Shown: positions 50,276 through 58,736 of the stretch, piece by piece
How the letters are laid out: every line of letters begins with the position of its first letter
Position numbering within the stretch: the stretch's first letter is position 1
Assembly (NCBI GenBank): GCA_021325295.1
Contig: JAJPHM010000025.1
Span: 1 to 64,000 of the forward strand
Source of the DNA: Nitrososphaeraceae archaeon
GTDB taxonomy: Archaea; Thermoproteota; Nitrososphaeria; Nitrososphaerales; Nitrososphaeraceae
Direction of reading: 5' to 3'
Length of the DNA stretch: 64,000 nt
Program-made: the position numbers and the translations under genes
The notes under the pieces: model-generated
What the model saw: only the letters and a program-made list of their open reading frames with translations
The model's database searches: none
What the model was told of the DNA's origin: nothing

Positions 50276-51220
50276 ATGGTAATCCCCGTCCCGGAAGACC
50301 TCTTTGCAAATGCAGTGGATAGAGTTGCCAGAAGTGTAGTCAATATTGCCAGCGTCAAGATCATTCACGATTATATGTTCAGGGTCTTCCCGGTTCAGGG
50401 CGTAGGCTCTGGTGTGGTTGTTGACGAAAAAGGCTACATACTGACAAACGACCATGTGGTGGACAACTCTGACAGGCTAAAAGTAACACTGACTGACGGA
50501 AAGGTGCTAGATGGCACGATAGTCGGCTCAGACAAAGCTGCAGACTTGGCAGTTGTAAAGGTAGACTCTAGCGAGGCCCTGGCTGCTGCGCAACTTGGAG
50601 ATTCAGACAATCTCAGGGTGGGCCAGGCAGTGATTGCAATAGGAAATCCCTTTGGGTTAACAGGCGGGCCTGCTGTCACTGCAGGCATTATCAGCTCACT
50701 CAACAGAAGCATACAGACAGGCACCGGAATTTTAGAACTTATCCAGACAGACGCGGCCATAAACCCTGGAAATTCAGGCGGACCTCTGGCAAATACAAAG
50801 GGCGAAGTCATCGCAATAAACACCGCCAATATGCCATATGCACAGGGAATCGGCTTTGCCGTACCATCAAATACTGCAAAGCCTCTGCTCAAGGCTGCCA
50901 TTGAAGGGGTCAGAGTTCGGGTCCCAAGGCCGTGGATAGGCATTGCATCAATGAAGGTTACTCCAAGGCTTGCCAGGTACTACGGCCTGCCGATTGACGA
51001 AGGCGTGCTTGTTGCAAGGGTCGAGCCAGATAGCCCTGCTGACTCTGCTGGCCTGAGAAAAGGTGACATAATAGAGCAGGTCAACGGAAAAAGCATAGAG
51101 GATCCATCCGATATCCCGGCCCACCTGCATAAAAAACAGGCAGGCGATACCTTGGTGGTAACCATCAACAGGTATGGCAGAGAGTTCCAAGTTCCAGTAA
51201 AGGTAGATGAGCGGCCATAG
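50276..51220 (+). CDS. HtrA/DegP-like serine protease with PDZ domain
   Basis: A 314-residue trypsin-fold protease. The catalytic triad is H60 (YILTNDHVVDN), D90 (AADLAVVKV) and S167 (NPGNSGGPL). A C-terminal PDZ domain (about 215-310) contains DEGVLVARVEPDSPADSAGLRKGD. No signal peptide or membrane anchor is seen, so it would act in the cytoplasm, unlike bacterial DegP; an alternative upstream start may exist. Likely protein quality control. ATG at 50276. Confidence 0.92.
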   Translation: MVIPVPEDLFANAVDRVARSVVNIASVKIIHDYMFRVFPVQGVGSGVVVDEKGYILTNDHVVDNSDRLKVTLTDGKVLDGTIVGSDKAADLAVVKVDSSEALAAAQLGDSDNLRVGQAVIAIGNPFGLTGGPAVTAGIISSLNRSIQTGTGILELIQTDAAINPGNSGGPLANTKGEVIAINTANMPYAQGIGFAVPSNTAKPLLKAAIEGVRVRVPRPWIGIASMKVTPRLARYYGLPIDEGVLVARVEPDSPADSAGLRKGDIIEQVNGKSIEDPSDIPAHLHKKQAGDTLVVTINRYGREFQVPVKVDERP

Positions 51221-51300
51221 CCAGCAGAGGCAGTAGCATTATGCTTAGTTACTTACCTGCAGGCTACTTTACCCTTTATATCTGCGGTCGGACTTAAAGA

Positions 51301-52173
51301 GTGGTGAGAATCCCTGTGCCCGTGGAGAAAGAAAATGCAGCTGCTGCAAGACCTGAGTCGGAAGGAGACTCCCCGGATAGTGCAGACTCGACTATGGTGG
51401 TCGAAGTTGAAAACCAGTCGCACTCGGGAGCGTCTGCAACAGCAACACAGGTTCTGATAAAAGATGCAGGCGCAGGTGACAGCGAATCTGCACTAGCTGA
51501 CCAGCTGCACAATAATGATAACAGGATTATTTCCCTGCTCAACCAAAAGGGATCGAACTACTCGTTCAGGGGCATTATGCGCAGCCTCGACATGCACCAG
51601 CAGAGCCTCGCAAGAGCTCTTCACAGGCTTGAAGGAATGGGATTTGTAGAGAAAACATCGGCTGGCTACAGACTGAGCATTGAAGGTTCGAAATTGACCG
51701 CGCAGCCTTCAGGACAGCATGGCAGGCCGACTCTCCATTCTCTTGCAGGGAAAGAAGAGAGGGAGAGGTTTGTGCAATTGCTGCAAAGCTACATCCCTGC
51801 CAACGTACAGGCAGAAGAAGTAGCCTCAAAACTTGCAGGAAGGTGGTTCAAGAACCTCAGGTGGATAGGGCTTGTTGAAAGCGAAGCCGGCGACTACTTG
51901 CTGCAGTGGGTCTGCGACGATACATCTGGCAAGCCGGGCAGGTTCAGGGTCAACCTGAGAATAGTCTCAAAAGACATTATTATCGAAACTGACGCGGAAT
52001 CTGACACGGACAAAGTGCAGGCTATGGCCGGCTCGTATGCCATTTACGAATATGCCACAAAGGCTGTGCAGGACAGGGTTGAACAGCAACAGCACCTGAT
52101 GCAACCCCGGGCAGGAGGAGTGCAGGTGCATACGCTTAGATTCCGAGACCAGATTCAGGGCAGAAACAACTAG
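51301..52173 (+). CDS. Winged-helix transcription regulator-like protein
   Basis: A 290-residue protein starting at GTG 51301. The first about 75 residues are acidic and Ala/Ser-rich, likely disordered. A winged-helix domain follows (NDNRIISLLNQKGSNYSFRG then RSLDMHQQSLARALHRLEG and a wing SAGYRLS). The C-terminal half is an alpha/beta region ending in a Gln-rich tail with possible coiled coil. Conserved thaumarchaeal proteins of this type exist, but I cannot name a family. Between the HtrA and proteasome genes on the same strand. Confidence 0.7.
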   Translation: MVRIPVPVEKENAAAARPESEGDSPDSADSTMVVEVENQSHSGASATATQVLIKDAGAGDSESALADQLHNNDNRIISLLNQKGSNYSFRGIMRSLDMHQQSLARALHRLEGMGFVEKTSAGYRLSIEGSKLTAQPSGQHGRPTLHSLAGKEERERFVQLLQSYIPANVQAEEVASKLAGRWFKNLRWIGLVESEAGDYLLQWVCDDTSGKPGRFRVNLRIVSKDIIIETDAESDTDKVQAMAGSYAIYEYATKAVQDRVEQQQHLMQPRAGGVQVHTLRFRDQIQGRNN

Positions 52174-52294
52174 CCCGTAGTCAGGTCAGGGCAGAGCCCT
52201 TCTGGAAACAGAACTGAAACAACCATTGCAAGTACTCTGTGACCGGCTTTTTGCATAGGTGGTCAATTAATCCACCGACTTTCTATAATATGTC

Positions 52295-52876
52295 ATGACA
52301 ACAATAGTTGGAATCAAGACCAAGCAAGGCGTTGTGCTTGGGGCCGACAAAAGGGCAAGCAAGGGCTTTTTCATAGGCTCCAAGATAACGCAAAAGATAT
52401 CAAAAATTGACGACACACTGGCTGTGGCAATAGCAGGACAGCTGTCCGATGCAGAGTACCTGATAAAGGTCGCCAAGGCAGAGAGGCGCCTGATGGAGCT
52501 TCGCAGGGGCTTTCCCCTTTCAGTCAAAGAGTCTGCCAAGCTTGTCGCAAACCTAGCCTACTCTGGACTGAGAAGCTACCAGCCTTATTTTGTGGAGCTT
52601 ATCGTGGCGGGGGTGGATGCCACCGGCGGGCAGGTATATGTGGCTGACATGAGCGGTGCCATAACAAGCGAAAACTTTGCGTCCTCCGGCTCCGGCTCTC
52701 CTATAGCATACGGGGTGCTTGAAAGCGTGTACAGGGAGGACATGACAAATGAGCAGGCAAAAGAGCTGGCAACAAAAGCAGTCGCTGCAGCAATGGAGCG
52801 CGACCCGGGCTCCGGCAACGGCATTGACGTGCTGGCAATATCCAATACCAATCTTGTGGAGGTGGCACACAGGTAA
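52295..52876 (+). CDS. psmB: Proteasome beta subunit
   Basis: A 193-residue active proteasome subunit. Residue 2 is Thr, so Met removal alone would give the catalytic N-terminal Thr (TTIVGIK); no propeptide is seen. Supporting residues D18 (GADKR), K34, S in GSGSPIAYG and D in GNGIDVLA match the Thr-protease active site. It forms the inner rings of the 20S particle. The stop codon is immediately followed by the ATG of an alpha-type gene, so they are translationally coupled. Archaeal genomes often have more than one beta gene. Confidence 0.92.
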   Translation: MTTIVGIKTKQGVVLGADKRASKGFFIGSKITQKISKIDDTLAVAIAGQLSDAEYLIKVAKAERRLMELRRGFPLSVKESAKLVANLAYSGLRSYQPYFVELIVAGVDATGGQVYVADMSGAITSENFASSGSGSPIAYGVLESVYREDMTNEQAKELATKAVAAAMERDPGSGNGIDVLAISNTNLVEVAHR

Positions 52877-53560
52877 ATGTCATCTGAATCAGGACTTGGG
52901 CAGGCAGGCAATAACAGGTATCCGTACTTTTACGGTCCGCAGGGCAGGCTGGTAATGGTCGACAGCGCCCTTGAAGCTGTAAACAGGGGCTCAACAACCA
53001 TAGGCATCAAGACTCCGGGGTTTGCGATGGTTTCAAGCCATATCAAGCCCTTAAGGTCCCTGATAGAGCCGACGGAAAAGATATTCGAAATAGACGGCCA
53101 TGTCGGAGCCACGGGAGCCGGTTACATTGGCGACATATTGCAGCTGATGGACGAGCTGAGACTGCAGGCGCAGAAGCACAGGCTGACATTTGACAGCCCG
53201 ATAGATGTCGGATCTCTTGCAAAGCACATAAGCGCATACCTGCACCAGTACACGATATATGCTGTCAGGCCGCAGGCAGCGTCTGTGATAATAGCAGGGG
53301 CAGATCAGGGAGGCGTGCACCTGTACCAGGTTGACCCAAGCGGGACATTTTTCAGGGGAGCCGGCTTTGCGATAGGCCAGTCTGCAGATATTGCTCTGGA
53401 CACAATCCAGAAGGAATACAGCGTCGACATGACACCGGAAGAGGCGGCCCAGCTTGGTGGAAAGGCGATAGAAAGAGCCCTCGGAGAAAAGCCCACAATA
53501 GAGACAGGAATAGTTACAGCAAAGGATCAGAGGTTCAGAAGGCTCTCAAATCCAAGCTAG
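52877..53560 (+). CDS. Divergent proteasome alpha-type subunit
   Basis: A 227-residue alpha-type proteasome-fold protein. The sequence GPQGRLVMVDSALEAVNRGSTTIGIKT corresponds to the alpha-subunit motif GRLFQVEYA-x-EAV-x-RG-TT-x-GIK, but the QVEYA part has become MVDSA, and the N-terminal gate region YDRAIT is replaced by RYPYFYG. Later parts align with alpha subunits (EKIFEIDGHVGATGAG, SLAKHISAYLHQYT). No active-site Thr. It could form alternative outer rings or gate with the beta subunit encoded directly upstream. A T-rich tract follows. Confidence 0.85.
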   Translation: MSSESGLGQAGNNRYPYFYGPQGRLVMVDSALEAVNRGSTTIGIKTPGFAMVSSHIKPLRSLIEPTEKIFEIDGHVGATGAGYIGDILQLMDELRLQAQKHRLTFDSPIDVGSLAKHISAYLHQYTIYAVRPQAASVIIAGADQGGVHLYQVDPSGTFFRGAGFAIGQSADIALDTIQKEYSVDMTPEEAAQLGGKAIERALGEKPTIETGIVTAKDQRFRRLSNPS

Positions 53561-53570
53561 CCGCAGACGA

Positions 53571-53690
53571 CTTTTCTTTCTTTTTTCGCCTTCCTTTCCT
53601 TTCTTTGCATTTTGTTATCTATCCCATCCCCATTCTCATTTTCTCTTCTTTCTTTCTTCCTTCCTTCATTCTTCCCTCTATTCCAGTTAT
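53571..53690 (+). terminator. Polypyrimidine tract between convergent genes
   Basis: The plus strand from 53571 to about 53690 is a long C/T tract (CTTTTCTTTCTTTTTTCGCC, then CTTTCTTTCTTCCTTCC). T runs fit termination of the proteasome operon; the minus-strand MFS gene ends at 53711 from the other side. Confidence 0.5.
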
Positions 53691-53710
53691 TTCAAGCCAA
53701 GCCCATCTAC

Positions 53711-55255
53711 TCATATCCTGGCTTCCTGAGCATCTCTGGTCCTTATCCTGCTCTTCAGCACAAATGCCAGAACGGCAGCGGTTACCGAAACTACCGCAGC
53801 GGTAATGAATATCAAATAGTATGACTCTGCTGACGGAAAAAAGTTTGTTGTCCCACCCGAGCTGACGGCATACCTGTTGACCTGCATAAACATGCCTGCA
53901 ACCGCAGGGCCTATAGAGCTTCCAACTATTCTAAAAAGCGTGTTCATGCCAAGCGAGATCCCCATAAACTCCCGCGGCGTAGATAGCATGTTGATGTTCA
54001 TTACGCCAACATTTGTCAGTGAAAGGCCTGTCGAGATTACTGCAAGATTGGCTGATACCATGAGCGGTGTTGAATGAAGCATTACCAGCGCAAAAAAGCC
54101 GGCGCACATTATTATGCTACCAAGTACTGTGGGTTTTACTGAGCCCCATTTAGATATGATAAACCCGGATGTGGGCCCAAATACAAGGAACACAAGCGCA
54201 AAAGGAAGCTGGATATTGGCTGCCTGGAAAGCATCGCCTCCAAAGCCGGAAGGTGGAGGGCTTCTTACAAGCACAGGTATGGTCTGAAAAACCATGAACA
54301 TACACAGCCCTACGATAGTTATCATGACGTTTGAGGGAAGGATGATTTGGTGCAGCATAAGCCGAAAATCCACAAGCGGCGATCTGGCCTTTCTTTCCAC
54401 CAGAATAAAGAGCACAAGTGAGGTGCTTCCGGCTGCAAGAAATGCTGCAATTTGCATGCTTGTAATGCCGCCGCTTTCCATAAACGTAAGGGCAAGCAAA
54501 AAAGATACGATTGTTCCCGCTAGAGTTACAATGCCCTTGATGTCCATTGCAGAGGCAGGCATGCGACCTGAAGAAGGAGCAGAAGTCGATGCAGCTTCTT
54601 TGGGCTTGCAGGTCTCATCAGCATGCAGATAGCGCATCGGGCGCTCGTCAACATGTACAAATCGCCTTATGACAAAGATAAGCGCGACTATGACAGGTAT
54701 TATAGAGTAGAACGTCACGCGCCAGCCAAAGTTCTGAATTATGCTTCCTCCGGCAAGCAGGCCTATGACTGCCCCGGCGGCAAACATTGAAGAGATAACA
54801 CCCTGTCCTATCGCAAGCTTTTCTCTGGGGAACTGGTCCCTTACTATGCCAAATGCAATGGGAAATATCGACATTCCCACCCCCTGAAGCGCCCGGGCAA
54901 ATAGCAGCATGTAGATGCTGGTTGAGAACCCTCCAAGCGAGACGCCCACAGCATAAAATATCAGCGTGACAAGAAGCATCTTTTTCTTGCCATACATGTC
55001 TGAAAGTTTGCCTGTGATAGGAGTCATTACCGCGCCGACCACAAGGTAGGCTGAAAGAATCCAAGACGATGTGCTGTAGGAAATGTTAAACTCCTGTATG
55101 AGGTCAGGGATTGCTGGTATCAGCATGGTCTCGGCGTACATGGCCATGGTGGCAATGGAGCTGAGTATCGCAAGTGTCTTCCAAGCAGAGGGGCTTATGG
55201 TTACCTTCCCCGGAGGCTGCTTGTTCCCTGGGCCGCCGTTTTCTTTGGGTATCAT
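53711..55255 (-). CDS. MFS drug-exporter-like transporter (DHA2 type, 14 TM)
   Basis: A 514-residue major facilitator with about 14 membrane helices. Motif A-like GKLSDMYGKKKML lies after helix 2, and the DHA2 motif C region GAVIGLLAGGSIIQNFGWRVTFY after helix 5. A loop of about 50 residues with charged residues (HADETCKPKEAASTSAPSSG) separates the halves. Family members export drugs, cations or organic molecules using the proton gradient. The substrate is unknown. Convergent with the proteasome pair. Confidence 0.9.
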   Translation of the reverse strand: MIPKENGGPGNKQPPGKVTISPSAWKTLAILSSIATMAMYAETMLIPAIPDLIQEFNISYSTSSWILSAYLVVGAVMTPITGKLSDMYGKKKMLLVTLIFYAVGVSLGGFSTSIYMLLFARALQGVGMSIFPIAFGIVRDQFPREKLAIGQGVISSMFAAGAVIGLLAGGSIIQNFGWRVTFYSIIPVIVALIFVIRRFVHVDERPMRYLHADETCKPKEAASTSAPSSGRMPASAMDIKGIVTLAGTIVSFLLALTFMESGGITSMQIAAFLAAGSTSLVLFILVERKARSPLVDFRLMLHQIILPSNVMITIVGLCMFMVFQTIPVLVRSPPPSGFGGDAFQAANIQLPFALVFLVFGPTSGFIISKWGSVKPTVLGSIIMCAGFFALVMLHSTPLMVSANLAVISTGLSLTNVGVMNINMLSTPREFMGISLGMNTLFRIVGSSIGPAVAGMFMQVNRYAVSSGGTTNFFPSAESYYLIFITAAVVSVTAAVLAFVLKSRIRTRDAQEARI

Positions 55256-55535
55256 CCAGACTACCTGATTGGTTGGATGTGCCTATTGATGCAACTCCAT
55301 ATTTATGAATTGCACAGCAATGCACTGATTTGCAACCTCTACGCAATACCAAGGCGACAGCTTTGGCTTTCTGTCCGCTAACTATCCATCTGCCTGTTGT
55401 CTGTCTTGGCTACTGCAGAACGGCAGGCTCAAATCGACTAATTTCAATCAAACGAAAGAAAGGATATGAAAGATGGGAGAGAAGGAACGAGATGAAATGA
55501 AATGCTTTTGAGCCGGTCTTTCGAATAATAGTGCA

Positions 55536-55835
55536 GTGTCACAACAAGACGACGAGGATTCTATGAAAAGCCTCATACGGGAGCTTGATAAAGAGCAATC
55601 CAGAATAGTAATATCCAAGGACATCAGGGGAAGGTACAGAAAGGTGGCAACGGTTATCAGCGGCATACAAGATAAAAACGATGCAGAAGCTTTGACCAAA
55701 GAGTTAAAGGCTGAGATGGGAACCGGCGGAACTTACAAGAATGGCCAGATAATCTTGCAGGGTGACCACAGAGATTCGGTAAGGCAGTTTCTTGTCAAGA
55801 AGGGTTTTAGCAGCGAATCGATAGAAGTAATGTAA
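55536..55835 (+). CDS. Translation initiation factor aIF1 (SUI1 family)
   Basis: A 99-residue protein starting at GTG 55536. The SUI1 fold is visible: SRIVISKDIRGRYRKVATVI, EALTKELKAEMGTGGTYKN and GQIILQGDHRDSVRQFLVKKGF. It helps select the start codon on the small ribosomal subunit. A low-complexity acidic start (SQQDDEDSM) precedes the core. Promoter CGAATAATAG lies just upstream. Downstream is the gap with a strong hairpin. Confidence 0.92.
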   Translation: MSQQDDEDSMKSLIRELDKEQSRIVISKDIRGRYRKVATVISGIQDKNDAEALTKELKAEMGTGGTYKNGQIILQGDHRDSVRQFLVKKGFSSESIEVM

Positions 55836-56159
55836 CAGATCCTTTTCATATTGCAGTACATCTACGCCAACATTTATCGCGGTCTGCTTTTGGCTGGATC
55901 TTAAACAGGCAGGTAAATGATGACAAGGCCAGCCCAGCGGGCAGACATGGTCCGCCTGTCGGGCAAGGACTTGCGCGAGTAACCTTGTTCAAAGGTCAGG
56001 TTAACATTCTGACTCAATCGGCATTTGATAAGCTTTGACTTTGAAAAAAGAGGCCGCCGTTTGTCATCAACACATGGCTGTCAGCCTCTATAACCAAGAC
56101 GGCAGCATCTTGTTCTTAATGAGAAACGTTAAGAACAGTATGTCTGTTTCTATTCCCGG
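55836..56159. other. Intergenic region with strong hairpin(s)
   Basis: This 324-bp gap has no convincing gene. A possible promoter CATTTATCG lies near 55870 and TCTTAAACAG near 55896. The main structure is the palindrome annotated at 55932-55964, followed by a smaller hairpin ACCTT-GTTCA-AAGGT at 55982-55996. A tiny ORF (55917-55982) overlaps but looks non-coding. So a structured RNA is plausible. Confidence 0.4.
55932..55964. repeat. Near-perfect 15-bp stem, 3-base loop inverted repeat
   Basis: The sequence has a 15-base arm GCCCAGCGGGCAGAC, a loop ATG, and the arm GTCCGCCTGTCGGGC. They pair with two A-C mismatches and two G-T wobbles, an unusually strong hairpin for an intergenic region of this genome. 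It might be part of a small RNA or a protein-binding site. Seen directly; function unknown. Confidence 0.6.
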
Positions 56160-57953
56160 ATGCAGAATCTGGCTCTGGCAAAGATCCTCAGGGATATTGG
56201 CTTTCTGACCGAGGTTGAAGACGGAGACAATGCTGCCTTCAAAGCCCGCGCTTATTACAGGGCGGCAGACATAATCGCAAACCTCAACAGAAAAGTTGAC
56301 GACATTTACAGAGAAAAGGGCCTGCAGGGACTGCTCGAGATTCCAACTGTCGGCAAGGCGATAGCTCTGAAAGTACAGGAATATATCACGACAGGCAGAG
56401 TGGCCCACCTGGAGGAAATGAAGGCAAGGACTCCCATCAATACTGAAGAGTTGAGCGGAATAGAAGGAATCGGGCCCAGAACAATCAAGATCCTGTATGA
56501 TAGGCTCGGTATAAAAAACCTGGACGACCTTTATAATGCCGCTGCGCAGAAAAAAATCAGAACTATTCCAGGGTTTTCTGAAAAAAAAGAGCAGGACATT
56601 TTGAAGCGGATCGATTTTTTCAGGAAAGGCAAGGGCCGCCGCATCCTAGGCGAGATCTATCCTCTTGTCAAGCAAATCGAGTCGCGGCTTTCACGTGCAG
56701 ATGGCGTAAAGAAAGTAGCGGTGGCAGGCTCTATAAGGAGAATGAGAGAGACGATTGGAGATATCGACTATATCGTTCTTTCCGACAGGCCTGAAGAGGT
56801 AATGGATTTTTTTGTCAGAATGCCAGAGGTTGCTGAAGTTCTGGGCAGAGGGCCGGCAAAAGTGTTTGTGAAGCTAAATGCTGGCATTGATGCAGATCTT
56901 TTGGTGGTTCCTAATGAAAGTTTTGGTTCGGCAATGCAGTATTTTACAGGAAGCAAAGAGCACTCTGTGGAGCTTCGCAGGATAGCCATTTCCAAAGGTC
57001 TGAGGCTCAATGAATGGGGCCTCTTTAAGAGCGATAAAGAAGATAGAACTGCGGAAGGTGCCAGCGACAGCAGCGAACTAACTTCAGGTAAGAAAGTAAT
57101 GGCAGGGCAGGTTGCAGGGAACTCTGAGGAGGAGATTTACAGTGCCCTGGGGCTCCAGTGGATCCCTCCAGAAATGCGTGAAAATCGCGGCGAAATAGAG
57201 CTTGCCAGGGCGGGTCAGATTCCCAAGCTGGTAGAATACGGCTCACTGAAGGGGGATCTTCAGGTCCACAGCGACAGCACTGACGGCACAATGCCAATAG
57301 AGGATATGGCACATGCTGCAAAGGAAAAGTTTGGTCTAGACTATATCGCCATTACTGACCACACAAAGAGCCTGACTATAGCAGGCGGTCTTGACGAAAA
57401 AGAGTTGCTAGACCAGGCCCACAGGATAGCAGAGATAAACGACAGGCTCGAAGGCTTCCGTATCCTGTCAGGCGCCGAGGTAAACATAATGAAGGACGGC
57501 TCACTGGACATTCCAGACAACGTCCTTGACAAGCTGGACATCGTGGGCGCGGCTATTCATTCACATTTTTCGCAGCCAGTGGAAGTGCAGACAGAGAGAC
57601 TTGTCAGGGCTGCCCAAAACCCGAGCGTGGACATTATATTCCACCCCACAGGCAGGCTTTTGAACAAAAGAGACGGCTATCCAGTGGACATTGCCAGACT
57701 GGTAGAGGCTGCAAAAGACACAGGTACTGCGCTTGAAATTGATGCCCACTACGACAGGCTTGACCTCAGAGACGACCATGTGAGGATGGCGGTTCAGCAC
57801 GGGGTCAAGCTTGTGATTGATTCAGATGCACATCACCCGGTGCATTTTGCATTCCTGATGTTTGGGCTTGGTCAGGCACGACGCGGCTGGGCCAGAGAAT
57901 CGGATGTGCTCAACACAATGCCTTTTGACAGGCTGAAAAGGTCGCTCAAATGA
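56160..57953 (+). CDS. polX: Family X DNA polymerase with PHP domain (PolX)
   Basis: A 597-residue DNA repair polymerase fused to a PHP-type nuclease. The 8-kDa and HhH domains lie at 1-130 (LLEIPTVGKAIALKVQ and LSGIEGIGPRTIKIL); the nucleotidyl transfer motif VAGSIRRMRETIGDIDYI is at about 180-200, with the Asp pair, and IDADLLVV holds the third Asp. The PHP domain from about 360 starts GDLQVHSDSTDGTMP and ends with IDSDAHHPVHF. PolX fills gaps in base excision repair; the PHP part has 3'-5' exonuclease or phosphatase activity in relatives. ATG at 56160. Confidence 0.94.
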   Translation: MQNLALAKILRDIGFLTEVEDGDNAAFKARAYYRAADIIANLNRKVDDIYREKGLQGLLEIPTVGKAIALKVQEYITTGRVAHLEEMKARTPINTEELSGIEGIGPRTIKILYDRLGIKNLDDLYNAAAQKKIRTIPGFSEKKEQDILKRIDFFRKGKGRRILGEIYPLVKQIESRLSRADGVKKVAVAGSIRRMRETIGDIDYIVLSDRPEEVMDFFVRMPEVAEVLGRGPAKVFVKLNAGIDADLLVVPNESFGSAMQYFTGSKEHSVELRRIAISKGLRLNEWGLFKSDKEDRTAEGASDSSELTSGKKVMAGQVAGNSEEEIYSALGLQWIPPEMRENRGEIELARAGQIPKLVEYGSLKGDLQVHSDSTDGTMPIEDMAHAAKEKFGLDYIAITDHTKSLTIAGGLDEKELLDQAHRIAEINDRLEGFRILSGAEVNIMKDGSLDIPDNVLDKLDIVGAAIHSHFSQPVEVQTERLVRAAQNPSVDIIFHPTGRLLNKRDGYPVDIARLVEAAKDTGTALEIDAHYDRLDLRDDHVRMAVQHGVKLVIDSDAHHPVHFAFLMFGLGQARRGWARESDVLNTMPFDRLKRSLK

Positions 57954-58058
57954 CGCAGTGAACTAAACTAACTATGCATGTATGTATATATTCTCTAACC
58001 TGTCTGGCAGGCTAAATTAAACAATTAATATCCCCGGCAGCTGCTATCGCCATACGAT

Positions 58059-58619
58059 ATGCGCCACTCCAGCCTCGAAAGAGACGAAGTGAGGACAAGA
58101 AAGATCTTTCTTGGAGTCTTTTACTTTTGTGCAGCCACCATGGCCGCGATTACTTTTTACGCACTCTATGTCAGCATTGCCGACTACTCCAAGACTGGGA
58201 CTATTGCCATAGGCAAAGTCCTTGAAGAGACAGAGTTTCCAGTCCACGGCCTTGCCAAGCTTGTCACTTACCTGATGATAGTCTCTGTAGTTGGGTGGTA
58301 CTGTGTCGTGAGGCTTGGAGGCGAGAAGGTAAAGAGCATACCAAAATGGCTCAAATCGATATTGCAGCTTATCGTGCTGGCAATTGCAGTAGTTGCGCTT
58401 TACGAATTTGTCTACAATTTCACCATATGGGAAGCACTTATCACAGCCCAGGCAATAAAGGGCACGATAAACCCAGACAACGTAGTTGTTCCATATCCAA
58501 ACCCAAATACGCCATGGAGCCTGGTGTTTGCTACAAAGATGTCCCTTGCTGCATTTCTTATTGCAGCACATGGGTTCTATACCATGTCAAAGCCTGAGAA
58601 AAAGTTCAGAGAAGAGTAG
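58059..58619 (+). CDS. Four-TM membrane protein of unknown function, possible AMO-associated
   Basis: A 186-residue protein with four membrane helices (about 15-37, 68-87, 100-125, 155-178), a charged N-terminus (SSLERDEVRTRKIF) and a loop with NPDNVVVPYPNPNTPW between helices 3 and 4. The size and layout recall accessory helical subunits found with archaeal ammonia monooxygenase, but I cannot match it to one by sequence, so this is only a hypothesis. Its codon use looks like the highly biased amoC gene, and it has its own TATA-like CTAAATTAAACAATTAATAT upstream. Confidence 0.65.
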   Translation: MRHSSLERDEVRTRKIFLGVFYFCAATMAAITFYALYVSIADYSKTGTIAIGKVLEETEFPVHGLAKLVTYLMIVSVVGWYCVVRLGGEKVKSIPKWLKSILQLIVLAIAVVALYEFVYNFTIWEALITAQAIKGTINPDNVVVPYPNPNTPWSLVFATKMSLAAFLIAAHGFYTMSKPEKKFREE

Positions 58620-58736
58620 TGGACTGAGCGAAGCCAAGTCAAGTGAAAAAATGAAATGAAAGAAAAGACACAGTAGAGCAGAATCACCGGTCAATAATTG
58701 GTTGACATGTAATACAATATAGTACCAAATCTGCCT

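Noticed and set aside
55917-55982. Tiny 21-codon ORF starting ATGATG in the aIF1-PolX gap
   Set aside because: It lies across the strong hairpin, has no family-like sequence and no ribosome-binding signal; the hairpin explains the composition better.
55980-56000. tRNA T-arm-like sequence (GTTCAAA)
   Set aside because: Only a small hairpin fits; no acceptor, D or anticodon arms are found around it.
55917-56012. C/D box small RNA (ATGATGA box C with CTGA box D)
   Set aside because: The two boxes are about 95 bases apart with no internal D'/C' pair, too far for an archaeal C/D guide RNA.
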